Positions 56,147-64,000 of a stretch of 64,000 nt of DNA are shown here, one piece after another. The notes beneath the pieces were generated by a model. The model saw only the letters and a list, made by a program, of their open reading frames with translations. It was not told where the DNA came from and ran no database searches. How positions within the stretch are numbered: position 1 is the first letter of the stretch; every line of letters begins with the position of its first letter. Origin of the DNA: Actinomycetales bacterium (GTDB lineage: Bacteria; Actinomycetota; Actinomycetes; Actinomycetales; Cellulomonadaceae); the NCBI GenBank assembly GCA_020444245.1, contig JAHLLI010000011.1, positions 99,658 through 163,657 on the forward strand, written 5' to 3'. A program made the position numbers and the translations under genes.

Positions 56147-56152
56147 ACCCTA
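56147..56152 (-). promoter_or_regulatory. Leaderless -10 for dapE
   Basis: TAGGGT on the minus strand, seven bases before the GTG. Confidence 0.55.
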
Positions 56153-56236
56153 GCGAGCGCGCGGGCTCGGCGGGCGCCGCCCGCCCGGGCTGCTGCCACG
56201 ACGTGAACACGCCCGGGCGGGCGGGCGTCGGCTGGT

Positions 56237-56242
56237 TAGGCT
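56237..56242 (+). promoter_or_regulatory. Leaderless -10 for dapD
   Basis: TAGGCT, six bases before ATG. Confidence 0.55.
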
Positions 56243-56248
56243 GATTCC

Positions 56249-57169
56249 ATGACGCGCTCGGCCTGGGGCCACGGGCTGGCCACGGTGGCCGGCGACACGG
56301 TCCTCGACACCTGGTACCCCGCCCCCGCCCTGGGCACCGCACCCGCCGGCTCGGCGGTGCCGACCGAGCTCACCGCCGCGCAGGGCGAGGACCCGGTGCG
56401 CGGCGTGCGCACCGTGGTGGCGACCACGCAGATCGAGCTCGACGCGCCGCCCGCCGGCACGGCGGACGCCTACCTGCGCCTGCACCTGCTGTCCCACCGC
56501 CTGGTCGCCCCGCACGGCCTGAGCGTCGAGGGCATCTTCGGGGTGCTGCCGACGGTGGTCTGGACCGACGCGGGCCCGTGCCCCGTCGAGGGCTTCGAGA
56601 CCACCCGGCTCCGGCTGCTCGCCGCGAACGGGCGGCGGCCGACGGTGCACGGCGTGGACAAGTTCCCGCGGATGGTCGACTACGTCGTGCCGGCGGGGGT
56701 GCGGATCGCCGACGCGGACCGGGTGCGCCTCGGCGCGTACCTCGCGGCGGGCACGACCGTGATGCACGAGGGCTTCGTGAACTTCAACGCCGGGACCCTG
56801 GGCTCGTCGATGGTCGAGGGCCGGATCTCCCAGGGCGTCGTGGTCGGCGAGGGCAGCGACGTCGGAGGTGGCGCCTCGATCATGGGCACGCTGTCCGGCG
56901 GTGGCCAGCAGGTGATCTCGATCGGCCGCCGCAGCCTGCTCGGGGCCAACTCCGGACTGGGCATCCCGCTCGGGGACGACTGCGTGGTCGAGGCCGGGCT
57001 GTACCTGACCGCCGGGACCAAGGTTCGGGTCGGCGACCGGGTGGTCGCCGCGCGCGAGCTCGCCGGCCAGGACGGTCTGCTGTTCCGCCGGCACTCCCAG
57101 ACCGGCGCCGTCGAGGCGATCTCCCGGACCGGTGCCGGCGTGACGCTCAACCCCGCCCTGCACGCCTGA
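56249..57169 (+). CDS. dapD: Tetrahydrodipicolinate N-succinyltransferase
   Basis: 306 residues, left-handed beta-helix hexapeptide repeats ([50 protein letters not shown]). It is the actinobacterial DapD type. Uses succinyl-CoA to begin the succinylase branch to diaminopimelate. One base separates it from the downstream lysozyme-like gene. Confidence 0.96.
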   Translation: MTRSAWGHGLATVAGDTVLDTWYPAPALGTAPAGSAVPTELTAAQGEDPVRGVRTVVATTQIELDAPPAGTADAYLRLHLLSHRLVAPHGLSVEGIFGVLPTVVWTDAGPCPVEGFETTRLRLLAANGRRPTVHGVDKFPRMVDYVVPAGVRIADADRVRLGAYLAAGTTVMHEGFVNFNAGTLGSSMVEGRISQGVVVGEGSDVGGGASIMGTLSGGGQQVISIGRRSLLGANSGLGIPLGDDCVVEAGLYLTAGTKVRVGDRVVAARELAGQDGLLFRRHSQTGAVEAISRTGAGVTLNPALHA

Positions 57170-57170
57170 G

Positions 57171-58052
57171 ATGGCCCGACGCCGCAGGCGCGGCAGGGGC
57201 CTGCTCACCGTCCTGCTGCTGTCCGCCGTGCTGGTGGGCGCGAGCGCCGGCGTGGTCACGTGGCTGCGCGCCCACGACGCGCCCGTGGTCGAGCCACGGT
57301 GCCAGGCGGCGCTGGACGGCACGGACTGGTACCTCACCCCGGAGCAGGCCGACAACGCGGCCCTGCTCGCCGCCGTCGCCCTGCGGCGGGGTCTGCCTGC
57401 GCGCGCGGCGACGATCGCGATCGCCACCGCGCTGCAGGAGTCCGGCCTGCGCAACCTCGACCACGGCCACCTGGACTCCCTCGGCCTGTTCCAGCAGCGC
57501 CCGTCCCAGGGGTGGGGCACCGCGGAGCAGGTGATGGACCCGGTGCACGCCACCAACGCGTTCTACGACGCGCTCGTCAAGGTCAAGGGCTACCAGGACA
57601 TGCCGATCACCGAGGCGGCCCAGGCCGTCCAGCGCTCGGCGTTCCCCGACGCGTACGCCCAGCACGAGACCCGTGCCCGGGCCTGGGCGTCGGCGTTGAC
57701 CGGCTACTCGACCGCTGCGGTGACCTGCACGCTGCGCGAACCTGCGAGCGCGGATGCGGCGGGCGTGCTGGCACGGGCGGACCGCGACCTCGGCGCGGCG
57801 GCCACCGCGGCGCCCGCCGGCTCGGCGCAGGGCACCACCGTGACCGTGGACGTCCGGGGGCTGCCGGCCGGCGACACGGAGCCGGGCCGCCTGGCCTGGG
57901 CCGTCGCCCAGTGGGCGGTGGCGGTCGCCGAGCCGCTCGGCCTGACCGAGATCACGGTCGGCGACCTGACCTGGTCCCGGTCCTCGGGCACCTGGGCCCC
58001 GGCGGACGCCGCGGCCCCCGCCGGCCAGGTCGAGCTGCGGCTCGGGCGCTGA
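57171..58052 (+). CDS. Exported lysozyme-like/lytic-transglycosylase-fold protein
   Basis: 293 residues. An N-terminal Arg-rich stretch and one hydrophobic helix (LLTVLLLSAVLVGASAGVV) suggest export or anchoring. About residues 70-175 hold an SLT/lysozyme-like core: a candidate catalytic Glu in TALQESGLRN, then DSLGLFQQRPSQGWG and VMDPVHATNAFYDAL. Homologues are often labelled 'heavy metal transporter' with no support seen here. Position right after dapD fits a cell-wall role. Activity not shown. Confidence 0.78.
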   Translation: MARRRRRGRGLLTVLLLSAVLVGASAGVVTWLRAHDAPVVEPRCQAALDGTDWYLTPEQADNAALLAAVALRRGLPARAATIAIATALQESGLRNLDHGHLDSLGLFQQRPSQGWGTAEQVMDPVHATNAFYDALVKVKGYQDMPITEAAQAVQRSAFPDAYAQHETRARAWASALTGYSTAAVTCTLREPASADAAGVLARADRDLGAAATAAPAGSAQGTTVTVDVRGLPAGDTEPGRLAWAVAQWAVAVAEPLGLTEITVGDLTWSRSSGTWAPADAAAPAGQVELRLGR

Positions 58053-58072
58053 CGCAGCCGCCCGAAGCGCCC

Positions 58073-59368
58073 TCAGCGCCCGTTGACCGGCGAGTACTCC
58101 CGGGTGACCGGGCCGGTGTAGATCTGCCGCGGGCGGCCGATCTTGGTGGCCGGGTCGAGCATCATCTCGCGCCACTGGGCGATCCAGCCCGGCATCCGGC
58201 CGACCGCGAACAGCGGGGTGAACATCCGGGTCGGGAAGCCCATCGCCTTGTAGATCAGGCCGGTGTAGAAGTCGACGTTCGGGTAGAGCTTGCGCTCGAT
58301 GAAGTAGTCGTCGGAGAGCGCGATCTCCTCGAGGCGCATCGCGATGTCGAGCATCTCGTCGCGCTTGCCCAGCGCGTTGAGGATCTCGTCGGCGTGCTTC
58401 TTCACGATCGCGGCGCGCGGGTCGTAGTTCTTGTAGACGCGGTGGCCGAAGCCCATGAGCCGGACGCCGGCCTCCTTGTTCTTGACCTTGGTCATGAACC
58501 CCGTCGCGTCGCCACCGTCGGCCTGGATCTCGGTGAGCATCCGCAGCACCGCCTCGTTGGCGCCCCCGTGCAGCGGGCCGGAGAGCGCGTTGATGCCCGC
58601 GGACACCGACGCGTAGAGGTTGGCGTGCGCCGAACCGACGATCCGGACCGTCGAGGTCGAGCAGTTCTGCTCGTGGTCCGCGTGCAGCAGGAGCAGGACG
58701 TCCAGCGCCTTGGCCATCACCGGGTCGACGTCGTAGTGCTGCGCCGTCGGCTGGAACGACATCCGCAGGAAGTCCGCCACGAAGCCCCGACCCCGCTCCG
58801 GGCCGATCATGTTCTGGCCCAGCGCCCGCCGGTGCGCGTAGGCCGCGATCGTCGGCGCCTTGGCCAGCAGCAGCACGGTGGCCAGCTCGACCGTGGACGG
58901 GTCGAACGGGTCGACGCTCTCGGGGTAGTAGCCCGGCAGCGCGGAGACCGCGGAGGACAGCACGGCCATCGGGTGGGCGTTGGTGGGGAACGCCCCGATC
59001 AGCGCCTTGAAGTTGTCGTGCAGGTGGGTGTGGCGCTCGATCCGCTCGACCCAGCTGGACAGCTGCTGGTGGCTCGGCAGCTCGCCGTGGATGAGCAGGT
59101 ACGCGACCTCGAGGAACGAGGACTGCTCGGCCAGCTGGTCGATCGGGTAGCCGCGGTAGAGCAGCACACCCTTGTCGCCGTCGATGTAGGTGATCGTCGA
59201 CTCGCACGACGCGGTGTTCATGAAGCCCGGGTCGACCGTCACGGTGCCCGTCTCGCGCAAGAGGGAGGAGACCACGATCCCGTCGTTGCCCATCGAGGAG
59301 CTCACCCGGGGCAGTTCCAGCGTCGTGTCGTCGATCTGCAGACGGGCCGGGGTGGCGATCTCGGTCAT
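58073..59368 (-). CDS. gltA: Citrate synthase
   Basis: 431 residues, type II. Catalytic His and Asp regions: SGPLHGGANEAVLRML, GFGHRVYKNYDPRA, and the NVDFYTGLIYKAMGFP block. GGAGGACG precedes ATG; a TAGCGT -10 candidate lies at 59411-59416. First enzyme of the TCA cycle, with sdh elsewhere in the window. Confidence 0.97.
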   Translation of the reverse strand: MTEIATPARLQIDDTTLELPRVSSSMGNDGIVVSSLLRETGTVTVDPGFMNTASCESTITYIDGDKGVLLYRGYPIDQLAEQSSFLEVAYLLIHGELPSHQQLSSWVERIERHTHLHDNFKALIGAFPTNAHPMAVLSSAVSALPGYYPESVDPFDPSTVELATVLLLAKAPTIAAYAHRRALGQNMIGPERGRGFVADFLRMSFQPTAQHYDVDPVMAKALDVLLLLHADHEQNCSTSTVRIVGSAHANLYASVSAGINALSGPLHGGANEAVLRMLTEIQADGGDATGFMTKVKNKEAGVRLMGFGHRVYKNYDPRAAIVKKHADEILNALGKRDEMLDIAMRLEEIALSDDYFIERKLYPNVDFYTGLIYKAMGFPTRMFTPLFAVGRMPGWIAQWREMMLDPATKIGRPRQIYTGPVTREYSPVNGR

Positions 59369-59464
59369 ACGTCCTCCTCGCGGACTGTCCGTGCGTCGTA
59401 GGCCGAGGCGACGCTACAACCTCACCGCCATCGGCACCTGTGGAGCCCATCACCGGACGGGCCC

Positions 59465-59504
59465 CAGGGGCACCGTCGCCCCCTGACTCGACCCGGTAGG
59501 GGTC
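59465..59504 (-). terminator. Hairpins between dapC and gltA
   Basis: A CAGGGGC (59465-59471) / GCCCCCTG (59478-59485) stem, and next to it a GACCC-N5-GGGTC palindrome (59490-59504). They lie 90-130 bases after the dapC stop and upstream of gltA, so one may end the fdxA-dapC transcript and the other be an operator of gltA. Low confidence on function. Confidence 0.35.
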
Positions 59505-59593
59505 AAGCGACAGTAAAGCATGCGCCCAGGAGACGGGGCGCACGGCCGCCGCTGTGATCTACGCCACCGCCCGGCGACCGGGCGGGCAGCACG

Positions 59594-60715
59594 TCAGGCG
59601 CCGGTGAGGCGCGACACCGCGCGTGCGACGGCCTCGTCGGAGGCCGTCAGGGAGACCCGGACGTGCTGGGCTCCGGCAGCACCGTAGAACGAGCCGGGCG
59701 CGACCAGGATGCCCTGCACGGCCAGGTCCGCGACCGTGGCCCACCCGTCCTGGCCCTCGGCCCGCAGCCACAGGTACAGGCCCGCGGGCGACGCCTCGAC
59801 CGAGTAGCCGGCCTCGCCGAACGCGGCGAGCAGCGCGGCCCGGCGGCGACCGTACCGCTCACGCTGCGCGGCCACGTGCGCGTCGTCGTCGAGCGCTGCG
59901 AGCATCGCGGCCTGCACCGGCCCCGGCACCATCAACCCGATGTGCTTGCGAGCCTCGAGCAGCCTTGCGACGAGCGCCGGGTCGCCCGCCGTGAACGCGG
60001 CCCGGTACCCGGCGAGGTTGGACTGCTTGGACAGCGAGTAGAGCGCGAGCAGCCCGTCGTGGGAACCGCCGCTGACACGCGGGTCCAGCACGCTGGGCAC
60101 GCCGTCGCCGACCCACGGCTCGGCCCACGGCAGGAGCGCGTAGCACTCGTCGGACGCGACCACGGCACCGACGCTCCGCGCCGCGGCGACCACCCTCGCC
60201 AGCGCCTCGGCGTCCAGCACCCCTCCGGTCGGGTTGGACGGCGAGTTGAGCCACACCAGCCGCACGCCTGGGACGCCGGCCCAGTCGGCCGGGTCGTCGG
60301 CGGGCAGCGCGGTGGCGCCGGCCAGCCGGGCGCCGACGTCGTACGTCGGGTACGCGACCCGCGGGTGCACCACGACGTCCCCCGGCCCGAGCCCGAGCAG
60401 CGAGGGCAGCAGCGCGACGAGCTCCTTGGAGCCGACCGTCGGGAGCACGGCGTCCGGGTCGACGTCGGGCACCCCGCGGCGCCGCGCGAACCAGTCGGCC
60501 ACCGCCCGGCGCAGCGCGGGCGTGCCGTGCGTGGTGGGGTACCCGGGCGCGTCGGCCGCGGCGACCAGCGCCTCGGTCACGACCGTCGGCGTGGGGTCCA
60601 CCGGGGTGCCCACCGACAGGTCGACGATCCCGTCGGGGTGCGCGCGGGCGCGAGCGGCATGCGGGGCGAGGGTGTCCCAGGGGAAGTCGGGCAGGTTGCC
60701 GACGCGCAGTCCCAC
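59594..60715 (-). CDS. dapC: Succinyldiaminopimelate transaminase
   Basis: 373 residues, class I/II PLP aminotransferase. PLP Lys in YSLSKQSNLAGYR; LVWLNSPSNPTGG and VASDECYALL are conserved. DapC of actinobacteria is linked with a ferredoxin gene, as here. GTG start 15 bases after the ferredoxin stop. Confidence 0.93.
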   Translation of the reverse strand: MGLRVGNLPDFPWDTLAPHAARARAHPDGIVDLSVGTPVDPTPTVVTEALVAAADAPGYPTTHGTPALRRAVADWFARRRGVPDVDPDAVLPTVGSKELVALLPSLLGLGPGDVVVHPRVAYPTYDVGARLAGATALPADDPADWAGVPGVRLVWLNSPSNPTGGVLDAEALARVVAAARSVGAVVASDECYALLPWAEPWVGDGVPSVLDPRVSGGSHDGLLALYSLSKQSNLAGYRAAFTAGDPALVARLLEARKHIGLMVPGPVQAAMLAALDDDAHVAAQRERYGRRRAALLAAFGEAGYSVEASPAGLYLWLRAEGQDGWATVADLAVQGILVAPGSFYGAAGAQHVRVSLTASDEAVARAVSRLTGA

Positions 60716-60730
60716 CGTCAGGCCGTCAGC

Positions 60731-61057
60731 TCACTCGGCGCCGTTCTGCGGCGGCAGCGCGGCGATGATCGGGTGGTCCCGGTCGATCTCACCGAGCTTG
60801 GCCGCGCCACCGGGCGAACCGAGGGGCTCGAAGAACTCCACGTTCGCGGTGTAGTACTCCTGCCACTGCTCGGGGACGTCGTCCTCGTAGTAGATGGCCT
60901 CCACCGGGCAGACCGGCTCGCAGGCACCGCAGTCGACGCACTCGTCGGGGTGGATGTACAGCGACCGCTTGCCCTCGTAGATGCAGTCCACGGGGCACTC
61001 GTCGATGCAGGCCTTGTCCTTGACGTCGACGCAGGGCTGAGCGATCACGTACGTCAC
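60731..61057 (-). CDS. fdxA: Ferredoxin, 7Fe type (FdxA/FdxC)
   Basis: 108 residues. CVDVKDKACIDECPVDCIYEG and CVDCGACEPVCPVEAIYYEDD carry ligands for one [3Fe-4S] and one [4Fe-4S] cluster; a conserved C-terminal tail follows. GTG with GAAGGGATC upstream. Electron carrier, co-transcribed with dapC. Confidence 0.96.
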   Translation of the reverse strand: MTYVIAQPCVDVKDKACIDECPVDCIYEGKRSLYIHPDECVDCGACEPVCPVEAIYYEDDVPEQWQEYYTANVEFFEPLGSPGGAAKLGEIDRDHPIIAALPPQNGAE

Positions 61058-61105
61058 TGGCGATCCCTTCGAGCTCACGGACCACGCCGGTCGGCGCGCC
61101 CGCCC

Positions 61106-61111
61106 TAGTAT
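61106..61111 (+). promoter_or_regulatory. Leaderless -10 for the SH3-like gene
   Basis: TAGTAT, seven bases before the GTG, with no ribosome site. A clean leaderless example. Confidence 0.6.
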
Positions 61112-61118
61112 CCCCCAG

Positions 61119-61352
61119 GTGAGCACCCCCGACGACGTGGCGCCGTGGCTCGCGTGGCCCGTGGGCGCGAAGGTCATGGTGCGCCGCCGCCTCGCAGCGG
61201 GCGGCTACAGCGACACCGTCGGGATCCTGCTCGAGCGCGACGCCGAGCATGTCGTGGTCCGAAGCCGGCGCGGCGACGTCACGGTGCCGGCCGCCGAGAT
61301 CGCGATCGGCAAGGTCGTGCCGCCCCCGCGACTCGGCCCGCGGCGCCCCTGA
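61119..61352 (+). CDS. SH3-like small protein, probable GNAT-associated domain
   Basis: 77 residues. WPVGAKVMVRRRL...DTVGILLERDAEHVVVRSRRGDVTVPAAEIAIGKVVPPP has the pattern of the small SH3-like beta-barrel found at the N-terminus of some actinobacterial GNAT proteins. Here it stands alone; no acetyltransferase part follows. Whether it is a free regulatory domain or a truncated remnant cannot be told. Confidence 0.65.
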   Translation: MSTPDDVAPWLAWPVGAKVMVRRRLAAGGYSDTVGILLERDAEHVVVRSRRGDVTVPAAEIAIGKVVPPPRLGPRRP

Positions 61353-61386
61353 GCCACCACGGGGCCGCCGGCGGGGCCGGAGACCG

Positions 61387-64000
61387 TCAACCGGACGAAG
61401 GCGCGGGGCCGCACACGATCTTGTTCTGTGCCCGGTAGGTGACCGTCCAGCTCTCCTCGGACTCCACCGTGCCGTCGAGCGAGACCGTCCGAGTCACCTT
61501 GACGGTGAATCCCGGGTTGCCGGCGCCCTGCGGCGTGCAGGTGGGCGACTGCGAGTACACGGTCGTGGGCGAGTGGACGTTCCACCGCCCGCTGGTGGTG
61601 GACTCGACCGTCCAGTACTTCGTGCCCCAGATCCGTACGTGCACGTTGTTGGCCTTGGAGTCGACCCAGGCCTGGATCAGCACCCCGTACGGCGTGTTGT
61701 TGCGCCACTTCATGTCGATCGTGGGCGTGAAGATCGTCGCCTCGCGGCCCTCCGGATACCGCGTGAAGTACTCGCTGTGCGGCTTGTGCTCGACGATCTC
61801 CATCCCCGCGAAGTAGGCGGCGTTGTAGGTGGTGGTGGAGATCTGCGAGAGGCCGCCACCCAACGCCTCGGTGTGCTCCCCGTTGACGATCGCGCCCGCC
61901 AGGACATAGCCGTGGGCCCTGTCGATCGGGCTGAGCGCGTCACCCAGGCTGAACGTCTCGCCGGGACGGATCAGCATGCCGTTGAGCTTGCTCGCGCCGT
62001 TGGCGATGTTGATCGTGCGGATGCGGTCGCGGGTCAGCGGCGTGTCGAACTCCGAGACGATCTCCTTGATGCCGAGCGCCTCGAGGGTGGCCTCGGACTG
62101 CTGTGGCTCGGTGGGGACGAGCTCGACCTTCGCGGTGCGCACCGGGCTCGTCGCGGCAGTCTCCACCGCCTTGGCGAGGGCCTCCGGGTCGAGCGTCGTG
62201 CCCGGTGTCCCGGGGATCACGACGGGCTTGTCGTCCTTGAAGGCGAACGTCGCGTCGGCCGCCGGGGTGAGCAGGTCCGTCGTGCGAGCCATCACGGCGT
62301 CGACCAGCATCCCGCCGTCCATCTGCAGGGCCAGACCGCCGTCCTGGGGCACGAAGGACGCCGCGGCGGTGAGCACCGAGACCGGCAGCTCGGCGATCTG
62401 CCCTGCCACGTCCACGGTGACCGGGTCGGAGGCCAGGGGCCGGGCCTCCTCGCGGACGACCCGGTCGATCTCCTCCTGGCCGATGTCCGGAGTGACGACC
62501 TCGGTGGGCAGCTCGACGGGCCGCGGCGCGGTCAGCCACTGGGCGACCACGAGGTCGCGCGCGGCCGGGACGTCGACGGAGGTGCCGTCGGACGGTGCGG
62601 TGGTCTGGACCTGGTTGTCGACGAACACCACGGTGCCGTCCACGGGCGGGGTGGCGAGCGCGTCGGCGACGGCAGCGAGCGCGGAGTCCAAGGCCGCGTC
62701 GTCGACCGTCGTGACCGGGGCGACCACGCCGCCACCGAAGATCTGGTGCCACAGCCGAGACGGCTCCAGGCCGAAACCCGTCACCTGGTCCACCGTCGCC
62801 GAGACGTCCAGCGAGAGCCCCGCCCCGACCGGGTCGAGCGCGGTGCGCTTGTCCCCGGCGGCCACCGGGATGGGCTCGGTGGTCGCGGTCGCGAGGCCGT
62901 CGGTCAGACGCTGGGCGGCCTCGTCGGCGGAGAGCCCGCCGATCTCGACCCCCGCCACCACGGTCCCGGACGGGACCCGGTCAGCCAGGAACCACAGCGC
63001 GCCGACGTACGCCCCGGCGAGCACCAGCGCTCCCGCCGCGATCCCGCCGAGCACGCGGGGCCAGCGGCGACGGCGCTGCTGGGCAGGGAACGGCAGGCCC
63101 GCGACGGCAGCCGGCGCGGGCGCAGGCGTAGGTGCGGCTACGGGCGCAGCCGCGGGTGCGGGTGCGGGTTCGGGTGCGGGTGTTTGGGAGGGTCCGGGCG
63201 CCGTTGGCGTAGGCGTCGGCTCGGCGGCCGCAGCCACGACGTCGTGCTCGGCGACGGGGTCGAGGACCTCGGTCGGTGCCTCGGTGCCCCAGGGCTCGGG
63301 CGTCCACACCGGCGAGGCGTCGGCGGCGTCCGAGACTGGAGCGCCAGGGCCTTCGGCCGCGACGAGCGCCGTCTCCTCGTCCACGGCTTGCCCGCCGGGA
63401 CGTTCCGCGGCGGGCTCCGACGCCGCGACGGGCTCGGACTCGGTGGCTGCCTCGGGTTCCGGCTCCGGCTCCGGCTCCAGCTCGGGCTCGGCTTCACCAG
63501 CCGACTCCACGGCCACCTCAGGCTCACCAGCCGCCTCCGGCTCCACGGCCTCGTCGACCGGCCCGGGCTCCACGGCCTCGTCAACCGGCTCCGGCTCCGC
63601 GGCCACCTCGGGCTCCGGCTCCGGCTCCGGCTCCGCGGCCACCTCCGGCTCCGCGGCCACCTCAGGCTCCGCGGCCGCCTCCGGCTCACCAGCCGACTCC
63701 GGCTCCACGGCCTCGTCAACCGGCTCCGGCTCCACGGCCACCTCGGGCTCGGGCTCCGGCTCCACGGCTTCGTCGACCGGCCCGGGCTCCGCGGCCACCT
63801 CAGGCTCCGCGGCCACCTCAGGCTCCGCGGCCACCTCAGGCTCCGCGGCCGCCTCCGACTCCGGCTCCACGGCCTCGCGAACCGGCTCCGGTTCCGCGGC
63901 CACCTCAGGCTCGTCGACCGCCTCCGGCTCACCAGCCGACTCCGGCTCCACGGCCTCGCGAACCGGCTCCGGTTCCGCGGCCACCTCAGGCTCGTCGACC
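61387..64000 (-). CDS. VanW-family protein with long acidic repeat region (5' part outside window)
   Basis: At least 871 residues; the N-terminus lies beyond the window edge. From the N-terminal side: over 200 residues of Glu/Pro/Ala/Val repeats (EPEVAAEPEP-type, with EAVEPES and AGEPE units), a Pro/Ala linker, a basic patch (QQRRRRWPRVLGG), one transmembrane helix (AAGALVLAGAYVGALWFL), two putative peptidoglycan-binding-4-type modules, and the VanW domain (NGMLIRPGETFSLGDALSP, GGGLSQISTTTYNAAYFAGMEIVEHKPHS). VanW domain proteins act at the cell envelope; exact activity unproven. The acidic repeats would be cytoplasmic, which is odd for so long a segment. Confidence 0.9.
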   Translation of the reverse strand, partial: VDEPEVAAEPEPVREAVEPESAGEPEAVDEPEVAAEPEPVREAVEPESEAAAEPEVAAEPEVAAEPEVAAEPGPVDEAVEPEPEPEVAVEPEPVDEAVEPESAGEPEAAAEPEVAAEPEVAAEPEPEPEPEVAAEPEPVDEAVEPGPVDEAVEPEAAGEPEVAVESAGEAEPELEPEPEPEPEAATESEPVAASEPAAERPGGQAVDEETALVAAEGPGAPVSDAADASPVWTPEPWGTEAPTEVLDPVAEHDVVAAAAEPTPTPTAPGPSQTPAPEPAPAPAAAPVAAPTPAPAPAAVAGLPFPAQQRRRRWPRVLGGIAAGALVLAGAYVGALWFLADRVPSGTVVAGVEIGGLSADEAAQRLTDGLATATTEPIPVAAGDKRTALDPVGAGLSLDVSATVDQVTGFGLEPSRLWHQIFGGGVVAPVTTVDDAALDSALAAVADALATPPVDGTVVFVDNQVQTTAPSDGTSVDVPAARDLVVAQWLTAPRPVELPTEVVTPDIGQEEIDRVVREEARPLASDPVTVDVAGQIAELPVSVLTAAASFVPQDGGLALQMDGGMLVDAVMARTTDLLTPAADATFAFKDDKPVVIPGTPGTTLDPEALAKAVETAATSPVRTAKVELVPTEPQQSEATLEALGIKEIVSEFDTPLTRDRIRTINIANGASKLNGMLIRPGETFSLGDALSPIDRAHGYVLAGAIVNGEHTEALGGGLSQISTTTYNAAYFAGMEIVEHKPHSEYFTRYPEGREATIFTPTIDMKWRNNTPYGVLIQAWVDSKANNVHVRIWGTKYWTVESTTSGRWNVHSPTTVYSQSPTCTPQGAGNPGFTVKVTRTVSLDGTVESEESWTVTYRAQNKIVCGPAPSSG
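63857..64000 (-). repeat. 81-bp in-frame tandem repeat in the VanW gene
   Basis: The segment starting at 63857 recurs from 63938 (period 81 bases, 27 codons) and continues past the window edge. Shorter 18-base units (GCCACCTCAGGCTCCGCG type) are tandem at about 63790-63850. They encode the acidic repeats and would allow length change by slippage. Confidence 0.85.

Noticed and set aside
57171..58052. The common label 'heavy metal transporter' for this family
   Set aside because: One hydrophobic segment only and no metal-binding motif; lysozyme-like motifs are visible instead.
63790..64000. Direct repeats that could be taken for a CRISPR array
   Set aside because: They are in frame, encode acidic residues inside the VanW gene and lack equal-length unique spacers.

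Overview
The window is high-GC chromosomal DNA from an actinobacterium. GTG starts are frequent, genes overlap by 1 or 4 bases, operons are packed and intergenic spaces are short. A DtxR/IdeR-type iron box is present, along with actinobacterial markers: acyl-CoA carboxylase epsilon subunit, DUF3117, FolP2, the SigE/RseA/HtrA/TatB module and an F420-type LLM oxidoreductase. Overall style suggests a Micrococcales member, perhaps Cellulomonas-like; the genus is a guess. No tRNA, rRNA, CRISPR array, prophage or transposase was seen.

Layout. 0-3.2 kb: an HMCES/YedK-type protein, an ArsR-AHSA1 fusion regulator with a SnoaL-like partner, and a class III nucleotide cyclase. 3.2-14.3 kb: acyl-CoA carboxylase region (birA, accD, accE, a DUF885 protein, a Maf-GNAT fusion, accA, Nudix). 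It is interrupted at about 9.2-11.9 kb by a small accessory islet: an orphan gene, repeated 12-mers, a long inverted repeat and a DUF222/HNH (13E12-type) gene. 14.4-18.0 kb: EfeUOB iron uptake operon under a DtxR/IdeR-like box. 18.0-20.6 kb: LpdA-like flavoprotein and LLM oxidoreductase. 20.7-37.3 kb: a nucleoside uptake and catabolism region (PNP, phosphopentomutase-type mutase, deoC, add, deoA, cdd, and a BMP/ABC nucleoside importer). Inside it sit a GDPD, a two-component system with two small exported proteins, and a C39-like protein. 37.5-46.1 kb: M20 amidohydrolase, mannose-1-P guanylyltransferase, sdhCDAB, YihY, 2'-5' RNA ligase-like protein, trpS. 46.2-50.2 kb: tatB, htrA, rseA, sigE and a divergent O-methyltransferase. 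50.2-61.4 kb: leucyl aminopeptidase, DUF3117, a PIG-V-like mannosyltransferase, folP2, a LOG protein, dapE, dapD, a lysozyme-like exported protein, gltA, dapC, ferredoxin and an SH3-like protein. 61.4-64.0 kb: a VanW protein with a very long acidic repeat region that runs off the window.

How the genes work together. BirA would biotinylate the BCCP domain of AccA, which works with AccD/AccE to make malonyl- or methylmalonyl-CoA. The importer brings in nucleosides; Add, Cdd, PNP and DeoA deaminate and phosphorolyse them, and the mutase and DeoC send the sugar phosphates to central metabolism. DapC, DapD and DapE supply three consecutive steps of the succinylase branch to diaminopimelate for peptidoglycan. 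SigE, its anti-sigma factor and HtrA form a cell-envelope stress unit. Much of the gene order matches blocks known from Mycobacterium tuberculosis (roughly Rv3279-Rv3336 and Rv1201-Rv1224), so most of the window is conserved core; the accessory part is the islet.

A recurring feature is a TANNNT-type -10 hexamer 5-7 bases upstream of the start codon, which implies leaderless mRNAs for many genes. The most unusual single-gene observations are a probable ATC start codon in the O-methyltransferase gene, the Maf-GNAT fusion, the ArsR-AHSA1 fusion with a likely operator, and the islet between maf and accA. Nothing in the window is convincingly a wholly new system.
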